Positions 53,041-64,000 of a DNA stretch of 64,000 nt are shown here, piece by piece. Position 1 is the stretch's first letter; every line of letters begins with the position of its first letter. The notes beneath the pieces were generated by a model. The model saw only the letters and a list, made by a program, of their open reading frames with translations, was not told the DNA's origin and did no database searches. The DNA lies in contig CAVNZM010000009.1 of the NCBI GenBank assembly GCA_963693365.1, positions 1,426,001 to 1,490,000 on the forward strand, read 5' to 3'. A program made the translations under genes and the position numbers. This DNA comes from Amoebidium appalachense (Eukaryota; Ichthyosporea).

Positions 53041-55146
53041 ATGGCCACCCCTCTGAAAGCCGAGCACATCGCCATCATCAGCGCCTGCGTGCCAGCGCTG
53101 CAGGCTCACGGTGTGGACATTACCAAGCGCATGTACAACCTCATGTTTGCCGAGCACCCGGAAGTCAAGTTGCTGTTCAACCAGACTCACCAGGTGGGTT
53201 TTATGGCGTTTTTAGCATTTGCTGCGTCAGGTTTGCATGTTTCTAGGTTATTCTGCTTGATGTAATAGCCATAGATAGATGCAGTTAGGGCATTTTTTAT
53301 TTCTGAGAGGACACATGAAAGTCTTGTTATGCAAATTTGGATTTGGGAGGCTGATTTGGGATTCAACAGAGCACAGGCTTTACCACACAAACCAAATCCA
53401 GAACCAATGAATACCTTACCGTAAAGTAGGACACCTTACTCCACCGAAATCCTGACTTTCTCACCCACCCAGTAAGCCCATTTATACACCCACTCACACC
53501 TTTTTGCCCCACAGAAACGTGGTCTTCAGCCCGTGACGCTCGCCAATGCTGTGCTTGCATATGCCGAGAACATTGAAAACCTTGGTGCCCTGGGTGCCGA
53601 TGTGGAGCGCATTGCCCACAAGCACTGCTCCCTCAACATCCTGCCCGAGCACTACCCCATTGTCGGTGGCTGCCTGCTGCGCGCTATCAAGGTATGTGGG
53701 GGACTATCATGGGTGGTGTGTGTCGAGAGAAGAAGAAATGTACAAGCGCACACACACATCTTCGTACGCATGCCCCTGGTTTACATGTTCACACAGACAC
53801 AAAATGAAGAACGGGCTAAAAGGAGAGGAGTGTGTATGTGTGTGTGTGGGGGGGAGGGGGATAGTGTTTTTTTTTTTTTTTTTTTTTTTAAGGGGGTGGG
53901 GGGGAATGTTTCTATGCTATGAAAGAAAAGTGCAGGATGTCTTTGTGGATGTAAGAGGGTGAACGGTAATCTTCCTTACATTCGTAAAATAGACGATTTA
54001 TGCGATCCCGTTCTATAGACTTATTATGGTGCTCACACTTTCCATTTCCCATTCAGGACGTGCTTGGTGATGCCGCCACTGAGGCCGTGATTGATGCCTG
54101 GGCTGCCGGATATGGTCTGTTGGCCGACGTTCTGATTGGCCGTGAGCGCCAGCTCTACGAGGAGGCAAAGGTCAGGCCCGGCGGCTGGGAGGGCTTCCGT
54201 GAGTTCGAGGTTAGTCCCCCCCCCCCCCCCCCTCCACCCCCTTCATTTTTCCCCAAAGCCTCATGCCGGCCTTCCCCCCTCCCCCCTCCCAAGGCTGTGT
54301 TCTTCGCTTGTTGTCAACACCCCCCCCCCCTCCCCCCCCCTTCCGGCAGCTCCTCAAAAAGTTCTCCTCATCTCCCCACTTTTTGTGTCGTATTCGTCAC
54401 TTTGGTCCCCTCAAATCCATCCTTCCACCGGCCTTACTCCGACTTCGTGCCCCCCTTCCCCCCCCCCCCCCCCCCCCCTCTCCCCTACTCTGCGGTCCGG
54501 CCATTCGGATTAGGGAGTAATAAGATTTGTATTGAAATGCGTGTATGCTCCTTTCTTTCCACGTTTCCTAACTTCCTCCATCCCTCACAGGTCAGCAAGA
54601 AGGAGGTCGAGAGTGACGTCATCACCTCGTTCTATCTCGTCCCCAAGGACAACGGCAGCCTCCCCGCATACCTGCCCGGCCAGTATATTGCCATTAAGGC
54701 ACATATTGGCGACGGCCCTGTCGTGCGCAACTATTCTCTCTCCTCCGAATCCACGGGCAAGTATCTGCGCATCTCCGTGAAGAGGGAGGATGCCTCTGGG
54801 GAGAACCCCAACGGTGTTGTGTCCAGCCACCTGCATGAGAATGTGAATGTGGGCGACACCCTGCTCGTCACTCCACCCTTTGGTGACTTCTCTCTCAAGG
54901 TTTGTCACAAACTCCCCCCCCCTCCCCCCCCCCCCCCCCCACCCCCTCCCCCTGTCCGCTGCCTGTCCTCCGTTCTTCTCCACCCCTCATTAGAATGCTC
55001 TCCGTCACTTCTTCCCCTACACCCTATCCCCTCGAAATGGCCTTCTTCCCGGCTTCCCGGGGAATTCGAACACTCGGCTGTGAGAAACAAATGGACAGCC
55101 AACCCCTTCCTCCCTTCCCCCCCCTCCCCCCCCCAACTTCCCCCAC

Positions 55147-55214
<68 letters not shown>

Positions 55215-56029
55215 CTGTAACACAGGCAAACACACCGTAACAGGTGCTTGTGCCCAACACCTTGTTGCCTCCCTCCCCTTCCCCCCCCCCCCCCCCCCCC
55301 CACCCACTCCATCAACGCCACCCCACACACCGACACGCAGACACACACGTGGCATCGATAATCTTTGCTCTTTACACCTCCCCCCCCCCCCCCCCCCCCC
55401 CCCCCCTCCCCCCCCCTTTCCTTTCCGGCTGCTTTCTGCCCCACCCTGGCCAACCTCCGCAGCGCCACATTACACGCATACACCTTGCCATTGCTCTATT
55501 CACTGATTCGCAACACATCCACTAACCCCACTCCTCCCACAGCCAGCCACCAAGCGGCCCATTGTCCTTCTCAGTGCAGGGGTGGGCATCACCCCCCTTG
55601 CCTCTATGCTTGGCCACCTGATCCAAGACCCCCCCAAGGACACACAAGTCTACTTCCTTCACGGTGCACGCAACGGTTCCACCCATGCACTGAAATCTCT
55701 GTTCAAGGCAACCGAAGAATCCGAAAATTTCACCGCCCGTGCCGCGTACAGCCGCCCCCGGAGCGGGTGACAAGGAGGGTGTTGACTTCCACAAGAAGGG
55801 CCACGTTGATATCGATTACGTGAAGGAGATTGTGAAATCTCCCGAATGTGATTTTTATGTTTGCGGCCCCACGGCATTTGTTGGGGACATGGTAAATGGG
55901 CTGCAGGAGTGGGGGGTGAGCAAGGAGAGCATTTTCTATGAGTGCTTTGGGCCATTTGCACCGGCAGAGAAGGTCGTGAAGCCCGCAGCAGGCATGCAGT
56001 GCCCGTTTGCAGGCAAGGTGGCAGCCTAA
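53041..56029 (+). CDS. Flavohemoglobin (nitric oxide dioxygenase), five exons, one-base break
   Basis: Globin plus FAD/NAD(P) reductase enzyme; by family it converts nitric oxide to nitrate with oxygen and NAD(P)H in the cytosol. Exons: 53041-53193, 53515-53691, 54057-54209, 54591-54899 and 55543-56029. Exons 1-3 (residues 1-161) are the globin part, with [20 protein letters not shown] around the proximal His and [15 protein letters not shown]. Exon 4 carries the FAD motif RNYSLSS and [23 protein letters not shown]. Exon 5 carries the nucleotide-binding [15 protein letters not shown], then [10 protein letters not shown] and YECFGPFAP. The full protein would be about 425 residues. Exon 5 holds one base too many: at the C run 55755-55759 the frame shifts and meets TGA at 55768, while conserved sequence continues in the next frame to TAA 56029. 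This is either an assembly error in the C run or a real truncation at 339 residues. The heme domain alone is intact either way. Confidence 0.92.
55147..55211. repeat. (CA)n microsatellite in flavohemoglobin intron 4
   Basis: About 32 CA units in the last intron, bracketed by poly-C tracts at 54914-54951, 55280-55300 and 55380-55418. Confidence 0.95.
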
Positions 56030-56132
56030 AAACTGGATTGATTTTTGTGAATTTTCCGGATCTTGCGATTGTTGCATGAGCGCTGATACGATTTATAGAG
56101 ACCTCAGGTTGATGACCTTAAATTTGCACATA

Positions 56133-56172
56133 GCTTGAATGTGTGCATCGCGGCTTGAATGTGTGCATCGCG
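56133..56172. repeat. 20-bp direct repeat in the flavohemoglobin 3' UTR
   Basis: GCTTGAATGTGTGCATCGCG occurs twice in perfect tandem, between the stop codon and the AATAAA. Confidence 0.95.
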
Positions 56173-56201
56173 AGTGAGGGATATCCAAGCTTAGACTATG
56201 A

Positions 56202-56207
56202 AATAAA
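56202..56207 (+). terminator. Polyadenylation signal of flavohemoglobin
   Basis: AATAAA lies about 173 nt after the flavohemoglobin TAA on the same strand. It is the first perfect hexamer after the gene. Confidence 0.55.
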
Positions 56208-56432
56208 ACTACGATAAATATTATGGATGATCGTCTTGATATAGTGACATTGACTATAGTCTCGCAGACTACCTAGATATCAGGGGACCTGTTGAGTATT
56301 GCTGATTGCAACGAGAATTGGTAGAGTGTAATTCAAAACACACAGTAAAAGGTGTGGACGAGTGAGTGTTGTAGACAGATATAGGAAGACTGTGTAGGAA
56401 TGTGTATTGCACTGCTGCGGGCAGCATAGTGT

Positions 56433-56484
56433 GGATTGACGAGAAAGTAAAACCGACTGGATTGACGAGAAAGTAAAACCGACT
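56433..56484. repeat. 26-bp perfect direct repeat
   Basis: The unit GGATTGACGAGAAAGTAAAA followed by CCGACT is present twice in tandem, downstream of flavohemoglobin. Confidence 0.95.
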
Positions 56485-56607
56485 GGCAAAGTTTAACCGA
56501 ACCTGCGAGATTTAGCATGCACCTGATTGCTTGAAATTTAGGGTTTTTAGTGATTCCATTGTGTGTGTGTGTGTGTGTGTGTGCTTGTTCGAAAGCTCTA
56601 ATTGCAG

Positions 56608-56660
<53 letters not shown>

Positions 56661-57652
56661 AGGAAGAAAAAAAAAGAAAAGAAAAAAAGAACTTCGGAAA
56701 TGGAAAAAAAAGGGAAGACACCTTGAAGGGGGGGAAAAAAAGATGCGAAGAAACGTGCGCACACACACACACACCACACACCACATACTCATACACCACA
56801 CACACACACACGCACACACACGTGCACACACACACCACAACCGGTGCATTCACCACCACCTCCGGGTCTTCACTAACATATTAGCGTCTATCTCCAAGTT
56901 GAGTCCATGAGCTACGATCATGTGTGCAAATATCCAGTTGCCCCGAAGTTAAAAGGGGTTTCTTTCATAATTAGCTTTCCGAATCGGGTCGGGTCAGAGA
57001 GGTTTCTAGCTATGTGAATGACCTGCTGGGCATCAGAGCCGGTCCCGGTAACCGACAACACATTTCGCCGGCAGCAAGGCACAGATGTGCAATGATTTTT
57101 TTTTTTTGAAAAAAAAAGGAAGACACAGGGATCCGGAAGATGAATGACCAAGCGCTACGAAGAAAAATGCAGTTTAAAAGTTTGATTTATATATATGCTT
57201 GACCCGGGTGTGCTGGAATGTGGCCAATTAATCTGCCTAAAAACCCCCTTTGAGAAAGATATTTATTGTAACCAAAAAACGAAAATAGAGCACAGGCATG
57301 TGAGGGAGGAACCACACCCATTTTAGCATACTATTATTTGGAAGACCTGCTCCCAAGGTGCCTGTCGGTCGGTTTCTAACGTTTCGTGATTTATTCTCTA
57401 CATGCAGATTATATTTTGCAATCAGTTATAACAAAGCACGCAACAAAATGAATTTCATCAGACAGACTTCTCCACGAGTGGGTGATCATGATTTTGTGCA
57501 GATTGCAGGCGTAAAGTGGAAACGAGGTGTGTGCACCTGCCCTCCTGTCTGAATGGCTGTGTGCAGATGCAAACGAGTGTGTGCCTGTGTGTGTGTTTTG
57601 GATGTGACTGTATGGGGTGCTTATACCATTCTAGCGTTAATCAAAGACCCCC

Positions 57653-57691
<39 letters not shown>

Positions 57692-57815
57692 AAACAAGCA
57701 CTCATGGTCATCCATTTGCGGCTTCGTTAGCATTCTCCATGTCGCAAACAGAAATCTTTCAGGAAAGAAAAACTCAAAATCGGCTACACAACTAACCAGA
57801 TCTATCAGTTATAAT
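56485..57815. other. Spacer between convergent flavohemoglobin and COX19
   Basis: Contains (GT)n at 56561-56582, a poly-C/poly-A block at 56610-56690, a CA-rich patch at 56760-56835 and poly-C at 57654-57690. The remainder is unique. No gene was recognised. Confidence 0.6.
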
Positions 57816-57821
57816 TTTAAT
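57816..57821 (-). terminator. Candidate polyadenylation signal (ATTAAA) for COX19
   Basis: Minus-strand ATTAAA lies about 10 nt after the COX19 stop codon (57831). Confidence 0.35.
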
Positions 57822-57830
57822 GTTTCGTCG

Positions 57831-57936
57831 CTATTGGCCGGCTGCCTCTGGTTTGCCGGGTGGGTCAGTCTGCTGTGGGGCATTCACCAGGTCCTTGTAT
57901 CCCAATTTAACAAAGTCTTCCCTAGCCATCAGATTG

Positions 57937-58008
<72 letters not shown>

Positions 58009-58314
58009 ACGCGCGCGCATGTGTGTGCGGGCGAGTGTGTGCGCAAGTCCGTGTATGTGTATGGATCGATGTGTGGGTGCCCGTGTGTGTGTGTAATGTG
58101 TGGGTGCCCGTGTGTGTGTGTAATGTGTGGGTGGATGTGAACACCTGCCGTGAATGGTAGCTGACATGTATTAGTGTCTGGGCACGTGGCTTGCATGAGA
58201 TGCTGTTCGTGGTAGTGACTAACTAGCGGGGAATGGAGGGCCTTTGAAAGGAATGGTCCTCTCAAATAAAGAGAAATTTTTTTTCTTCTTTCTCTTCCCC
58301 CTGGAAGGAGGAAA

Positions 58315-58353
<39 letters not shown>

Positions 58354-58812
58354 GGTGGGGGGGGGGGGGGGGGGGGGGGGGGGATGACACCCCTACCCGG
58401 TTAGTCTCACATGCAAATGTCAGGCGATGGACATGGAGGTGCCCCCTCCCCCCCCCCCCCCCCCCCCCCAAACCTTACACGGGTGCGTGCGCCCCCCCCC
58501 CCCCCCCCCCCCCCCCCACACACACACAGGGCACACGTGTGCACAGGCGGGCGCGCACACACACACACATACCCCCCCCCCCCCCCCCCCCCCCCCCCCA
58601 CACACACACCCACACCAGACACACGCCCACACCACACCCACACCCACACCCACACCACACACCGGCGTGCTTGCCTTGTCTTCCAAGAAACCCCGCAACA
58701 TAACCCACCAACTCATCTCTCAGTTTAACCTCCCGAACCCATCATCGGCGTTAGTTCTATTATGTGCATTGTGTGTGTGTGTGTGTGTGTGTGTGGGAAA
58801 ATGTGTCTGTGT

Positions 58813-58843
<31 letters not shown>

Positions 58844-58859
58844 GGGGGGAGAGTGTCTG

Positions 58860-58894
<35 letters not shown>

Positions 58895-59485
58895 CTGTGT
58901 GTTTGTGTGCATGTGCCCACCTGTTCATCCTGCACTCCAGATACTCCTTGGACACCTCTCTGCATGCATTGTTGTCATAGCGGTGTGTCTTTAAGCATGC
59001 CAAATACTTCTCCTTAAAGGACTTGCATGCACCTGCAGAATGGTCCAATCATCAGGCCCGATAGGCACAAGAGACTTGCTAGACAACCATTTGAGGGCTA
59101 GTCACAGTCAAGGAAAGCCCCCTTCCAAAACATCGATTGAAGGTAGAAGTATCATGGCCCATTGTTTGATTAACGGACATATTTCCATGTGTGTGGGATG
59201 TAGCATATACCCCACCACCTAAACAACAAAATTAAAAAAACATCTCCACACCCACGTTCTCAGACAACATAATGCTGTGCCTTACCACTAACAGTGCTGC
59301 CCCAAACTCATTTTCATCACAAGAAAAATTAGAATACGTGCACCCGCGGAAGCGGTCTATGGTCCAAGCAAACAGCGAGGAAACAACTCACATGAGTTCC
59401 TGTTGGAACCAATTTCATGTACCTTTCCAACCCCCCCCCCCCCCTCCTCCTCCTCCACCCCCTCCCCCCGGGCCTCCCCTCCCCT

Positions 59486-59528
<43 letters not shown>

Positions 59529-60079
59529 AAAAAGTTTCTGCTTGCCACCATACTCACAGCCACACTTAATCATCCTACCCAGCCACTGTCAGGAATGTGC
59601 AGGCACAATACTGGCCAGGGGACCCACAAAGACACCCATCCAACCGCACACCCACCTGCTTGGACAACCCCCCCCCCCCCCCCCCAAAAAAAAAAAAAAA
59701 ACAAAAAAAACAAAAAAAAACCATCATCACCACCACCACCCCAGCCCCCCCTCTCCCCCGGTTTCCATCGCCAAATGCAAACGCACACGCACATGCACAC
59801 ACCTACACACACAGCCACCCCTCACACACACCCATTTTTCATGCACACCAATGCGCTTGCGCATACACACACACATGCACAAGCCCAACCCACCCAAACA
59901 CCCACCCGTCCGATACCTACATATCTCCACCCACATCCACACCCACACGCACCCACCCACCCACTACACATACTTAAACTTCCCCCTCCCCCTAACATCC
60001 CCCCCCCCCCCCCTCCCTCCTCTCCCCCTTCCTTTTTTTCTTCCTTGCCCCCCCTCCCTCCCCCCCCCCCCTCCGCCCA

Positions 60080-60119
<40 letters not shown>

Positions 60120-60194
60120 ACCTTCGTGGTCCAAGGGAAAGCTCCCCTTGTCTGGGGGCTTTGCCTGCTGTTGTTTCTGTCCCAGAAAACTCAT
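57831..60194 (-). CDS. COX19: COX19, cytochrome c oxidase assembly factor, three exons (96 aa)
   Basis: COX19 is a small twin CX9C protein of the mitochondrial intermembrane space and cytosol, needed for copper delivery to and assembly of cytochrome c oxidase. Exons (minus): 60194-60122, 59032-58921 and 57936-57831 (stop TAG), all in phase. Exon 1 encodes the family signature [12 protein letters not shown] (about residues 12-23). Exon 2 holds both CX9C motifs, [11 protein letters not shown] and [11 protein letters not shown]. Exon 3 has [13 protein letters not shown], the counterpart of the conserved MxxxxFxxLGF end. Length matches the usual 85-100 residues and no mitochondrial presequence is visible, as expected for Mia40-imported proteins. 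Microsatellites form several of its splice sites: the exon 1 donor lies in GTGTGTATGTGTGTG and the exon 3 acceptor is the end of a (CA)n array. Confidence 0.95.
57937..58005. repeat. (CA)n array (minus sense) forming the COX19 exon 3 acceptor
   Basis: On the coding strand about 32 CA units run straight into CACAG at the 5' border of exon 3 (acceptor AG at 57938-57937). No other AG or pyrimidine tract lies near. Confidence 0.9.
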
Positions 60195-61811
60195 CGCGGC
60201 AGTGGGCCTGAAAGAACACACAGTCAATGTTTAAGCAAGTCAGCTTCATTCGTTTTGGCTTCTGCCCCCCCTCCGCCCCCCTCCCCCCCCCCTCCCCCCT
60301 CCCCCTTCTTCCCCAAAAGAACTGCTTCATGTTGTTCGTCGTAAGTGTGTGCTGCACACTTAATCACACATTCTTACCCCCTCTCCCCCCCCCCCTCCCC
60401 CCCCCCCCCCCCCCCCCCCTCCACCCGCCCCTTCCCCCGCCTCCCCATCGGGCACTAAACCCCAAACCAAATCGCTTTCCTAGAAGGACCAACTTGCTTT
60501 CTGAACACACATCTTCAAAGCTACCTGCCCAAATATTCCAACCATCAGAGGGCTCGCAACATTGGGAGATGAAGAGAAGGAGACCTACGGGACACCTACT
60601 GCAAAGTGGGGTGCGAACAAAAGAAAACGGTTTTCCTTTTTTTTTTTTCTCTTTTCTTGAAAAGGGGGAGGGGGGAAGGGGTTGGGGGGGGGGGGGGAGG
60701 GGGGAGGGGGAGAGGAGGGGGCGGAGGCCAGAGGGATGAGGGTGGGAGGGGAAGGTGGGGAGGGGGGCAGAAGAGGGAGAGAGAGACAGACTCGAAGGAG
60801 GTGCGGGAGTGTGTGTGCGTGTGTTGCTATGGGGTGCATCTTAATGCCTGTATGCATTGCATGAGCGTTGGACTGAGGGGAGTTGGGGAAAGGGGGGGGG
60901 AGGGGGGGGGAGGGGGGGGGGGAGGGGGAGGGGGTGCAGCTGATACAGAGTGAGAATGAACCAACGGAGAGAAGGGAGAGAGAGGGAGGGGGGCAAACCG
61001 GGAGATGATGAAGGGAGGAGAGGAAGGTGACAAAGACAAAAAAGGGAGCAGGAAAAGGAGAGAGGAAAAGAGTGGGGAGCGAGCGAGGGAGGAAGGGAAT
61101 AGGGAGGGAGGGAGAGACGGCGAGGAAGGGAGGGAGGGGAAAGGGAACAAAGAAGCAAGAGACAAATGTTAGCTTAGCCTATGACGCCACAATAAAGGAA
61201 TACAAGACAAAGCCTCAGGGCGCTGCAGAGAACCAGCATTCAGCACTGAAAACTTTTGCAACAAGGTTACAGTTAAGATGTTCGGTCAAAAAAGAAAAAA
61301 GTTAGCTGCGAACATCTGCAAGTGTTAAAAGGTGGATGTCAGAAAATGGACACAGTCTAAACACACACCAAAAAAAACACGACGATGAGTAGTATACCTA
61401 CAAGAAGAAAGGGTTTGTCTCCGTCTCGACTTTGTTACGCACTCGGACGTCCCACACACCGCGGCACCTTGTGAACTCGGAGTTTTATGGGTGTGCATGC
61501 GGTCGCTGACAACTACGTAACATGGCTCATGGCATGGCAGAAGGATAGCATAAATTCCTCATCAGAATAGTGTAATTTACGTGAGAGGAAATTCCAAATT
61601 CGGAAAAGGTTAAGGCGGAAGAAACACTTCCGACTGAGATACAGTAAGGGATTTGAAGTGAATTGCATATGTTTGTGTGTATAGAGAGGAACCTACGTTC
61701 ATTTGGCGGCATTTTACTGACAATATTAGAGGGGAACTTGTGGTTGCAGAGTTTTTACTTTTTTCATTTAAATTTTATTTGGGCGGGGGGGGGGGGGGGG
61801 GGGGGCGGGGG

Positions 61812-61842
<31 letters not shown>

Positions 61843-61852
61843 CATGCCAAAA

Positions 61853-61894
<42 letters not shown>

Positions 61895-62539
61895 GCGCAC
61901 ACGCGTACCCGGGTATGTGGGTGGTGGCGGAGGTGGTGAGGGTGGTGTGTGTGTGTGTGTGTGTGTGTTCGTATACGTGTGTACGTGTGTATGTATGTGT
62001 ACACGTGTGTGTGTGTGTGTGTGTGACTACGTATAAAATTGTTTTGGTGTAGATGTTGCCGCAAGAGGGGGAGGGGAGGGGGGGAAGAGGGAGAGGGAGA
62101 GGGGAGGGAGGAGGAAGGGGGCTTCGGGGGGAGGGGGGGAAGAAATCTTTCTCCCAACTGGAGTATGGATGGCTCACGATTGTATTGTGTTGACATTGTA
62201 AACGGTTCGTGAGCAAGTTCCGGTGTGTGAGATTTATGTTAGGTGAAAAATCACGGTGTTTGTACTACTAGAATTCGGCAGTAAGACGAGCGACCTTAAC
62301 TCGTGCACCTACATCCAAAAACACTGAGATATATCGCTACTGTAAAAAACCGATAACCCACCTAACGCATACAATATCAGTGGGCATCATTGTCTTAACG
62401 CTGCTATTTGATTGCATTAAAAGTGTGCTTGGCTCTATAACTTACTGTCCATGCCCTTAAACCCTTATGCAAAGCTGTATATTAAACTCCAAAACACCGA
62501 AGCAATTTATCGGATAAGCATAAACACGGAAAGGTTACA

Positions 62540-62585
<46 letters not shown>

Positions 62586-62897
62586 TCCAAGTTCAAAAGT
62601 CTCATGTGATAACTCAACACCACTGACACCCCCACCCACCACACCCCTCTCCGAGAGCCTACGATGGCAAACACAGGATTTTTCCACAACACATCAATAA
62701 TCTGATCAACCACAAAGCATACACACTAAGCTCTGCCCCCCTCCCCCCCCCCCCCCCCCCCCCTCCCCTCCCCCCTCACTCTCCCCACCACACACACACA
62801 AACACAGAAATAAACACATGCAGTAGTCCCCACACAGTCACGCGTAGCATCTAACCCCACACACCTACACCATACACGTACACACACACACCCACAC
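60195..62897. other. Low-complexity and unique spacer
   Basis: Pyrimidine-rich blocks occupy 60265-60310 and 60380-60440, and GA/poly-G-rich DNA occupies 60660-61150. Poly-G and (GT)n lie at 61783-62030, and a poly-C block of 40-plus bases at 62541-62584. Unique AT-balanced sequence lies at 61160-61770 and 62160-62520. No gene was recognised. Confidence 0.6.
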
Positions 62898-63203
62898 CTA
62901 CGCCTGCATTTCTACCCCCTCCGCTACCCCTGCATCTGCATTCTGAGCCTCTCTCCTCCTCCTCTCCTCTTCCTGTCTCTGTCTCTCTAACCTCTTCTGA
63001 AGCGCTTTCTCTCTGTTGATTCGCATTCTCTCCAACGTGCCGGGAGAGAGCGGCGCGGGGGCGGGGACAGGGGGTGCAGGTTGCGGTGGTGGGGGTTTTT
63101 GTTGAAAGTTTGATGAATTTTGGTGAGTGTCCATGTCTCGCATAATTTCATCCATCTCTTCCTCTGTCGGGTTGACGGATTTACGGACGGGTGCTGGTGC
63201 CTC
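62898..63203 (-). CDS. Last exon of a gene with an RPA32-binding-like C-terminus (partial)
   Basis: After the acceptor TTTCTCAG, an open frame of 101 codons runs from 63203 to TAG 62898. It contains NPTEEEMDEIMRDMD, a Pro-rich linker (about 45 residues in), then LERMRINREKALQKRLERQ and a charged Arg/Glu helix. The ER-R-NR-KAL-KR pattern resembles the short helix by which TIPIN/Csm3, XPA, UNG2 and SMARCAL1 contact the RPA32 winged helix. A TIPIN-like replication-fork protein is one candidate, but the diagnostic N-terminal domain is not in the window, so the identity is unproven. Remaining exons must lie beyond 63203, partly or wholly outside the window. Confidence 0.6.
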   Translation of the reverse strand, partial: EAPAPVRKSVNPTEEEMDEIMRDMDTHQNSSNFQQKPPPPQPAPPVPAPAPLSPGTLERMRINREKALQKRLERQRQEEERRRREAQNADAGVAEGVEMQA

Positions 63204-63218
63204 CTGAGAAATAAAACA

Positions 63219-63259
<41 letters not shown>

Positions 63260-63402
63260 GGCTGCAGTATAAAGCAGGGCATATTACACCGACACGCAGC
63301 GGAGAACAGGCACAGAGAGAATAAAATGAAATGCAAACATGAATAGACAATGGTTGTACGGAAGACACCAAGGCGACATATCAACGGCATCTTTTTTTTT
63401 TT

Positions 63403-63433
<31 letters not shown>

Positions 63434-63610
63434 GGGGAGGGGGGGAGGGAGGGAGGATGGAATCGGGAGGAGAAGAAGGGTTGCCGAGGGAATGGGAGGT
63501 GATTCGCGTTCACATCTCTTTAGTGCCCTTCTTCCCCTTTTTACTCGTGCGTGTCTGTGTGTATGTGTGTGTGCCTGCGTGTGGGCCCGCGCGCGCGCGT
63601 GCGCGCGTGT

Positions 63611-63641
<31 letters not shown>

Positions 63642-63723
63642 GGGGGGAGGGTGTACGCGTGTGTGTTGGGGATGGGGTAGGGGTAGGGTTGGGGAGAAGG
63701 GGGAAGGGGGGTGGGGGGGGGGG
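63204..63723. other. Intronic or upstream sequence of the partial gene
   Basis: It contains poly-G at 63221-63256, poly-T/poly-G at 63392-63450, GT/GC alternation at 63550-63625 and poly-G at 63625-63648. No further exon of the partial gene was found. Confidence 0.6.
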
Positions 63724-63971
63724 TTTGAATGCGTCAAAAAGTACGAAGTACACAAGAACAAACGGATAACACGATGCAGAATGCAAGCCATACATAAAGA
63801 GTATGCATAATAAGCAGAGCCCATCCTCAGGGGGGGCCCACGTCTCCACAGTACCCGAGTTTCGACCTATTCACCTCGTTAACGAAACCCAACTCCGATA
63901 CTGTTTCACTTAAACATGGGTAGGTCACCCGTCTTGATCAGAGACGAGCAGGGTTGCTTATGCAGGCAAGG
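63724..63971 (-). repeat. Dispersed SINE-like element, copy 4 (long)
   Basis: After poly-G it begins TTTGAATGCGTCAAAAAGTA and continues through GCAGAGCCCATCCTCAGG and GAGTTTCGACCTATT (about 63856-63870, B-box-like on the minus strand). It ends with CCCGTCTTGATCAGAGACGA and GCAGGGTTGCTTATGCAGGC. The first part matches the copy at 23938 and the second part the end of the copy at 12051. Together they define an element of about 250-280 bp. Confidence 0.8.
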
Positions 63972-64000
63972 GCAGTGGGAAAGGCCGGGGGTTAAAGTTG

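Overview
This is a stretch of repeat-rich nuclear eukaryotic DNA. All recognised genes but one are split by GT-AG introns, and the exons add up to only about 14 % of the window. Gene content points to a unicellular holozoan, such as a choanoflagellate or a relative, rather than a fungus, plant or bacterium. The evidence is a receptor tyrosine kinase with a modular Cys-rich ectodomain, an RNF220-type RING ligase, meiotic MSH5, COX19, an intron-bearing flavohemoglobin and a bacterial-type MFS permease. The species assignment is inference. Introns and spacers are packed with (CA/GT)n, (CT)n, (AAT)n and very long poly-G/poly-C tracts.

Layout: MSH5 3' part (+, 87-4628; its 5' exons lie outside the window); a two-exon hypothetical gene (-, 5559-6247); a largely non-coding spacer (6.3-12.7 kb) with a tandem duplication and two copies of a dispersed repeat; a 20-exon receptor tyrosine kinase (-, 12749-28297); spacer; a small two-exon coiled-coil protein (-, 30608-31899); an intronless DUF547 gene (+, 34681-35391); a two-exon MHS/ProP-like MFS transporter (-, 37684-40086); a ten-exon RNF220 homologue (+, 41614-50673); a five-exon flavohemoglobin (+, 53041-56029) with a one-base break in its last exon; COX19 (-, 57831-60194, three exons); and the last exon of a gene with an RPA32-binding-like C-terminus (-, 62898-63203).

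Exon models were built by hand from conserved protein motifs, GT/AG borders and reading phase. For the kinase, RNF220, MSH5, COX19 and the transporter every junction is phase-consistent, which is strong internal support. The genes do not form a pathway; this is ordinary linkage of unrelated eukaryotic genes.

The most unusual feature is the tie between simple repeats and splicing. Several 5' and 3' splice sites lie inside or at the edge of (GT)n or (CA)n arrays, and many acceptors use long poly-C runs as the pyrimidine tract. A dispersed SINE-like element ending in poly-C (read on the minus strand) occurs at least four times at high similarity and may be a source of the poly-C tracts. No rRNA, tRNA, CRISPR or autonomous transposase gene was recognised.
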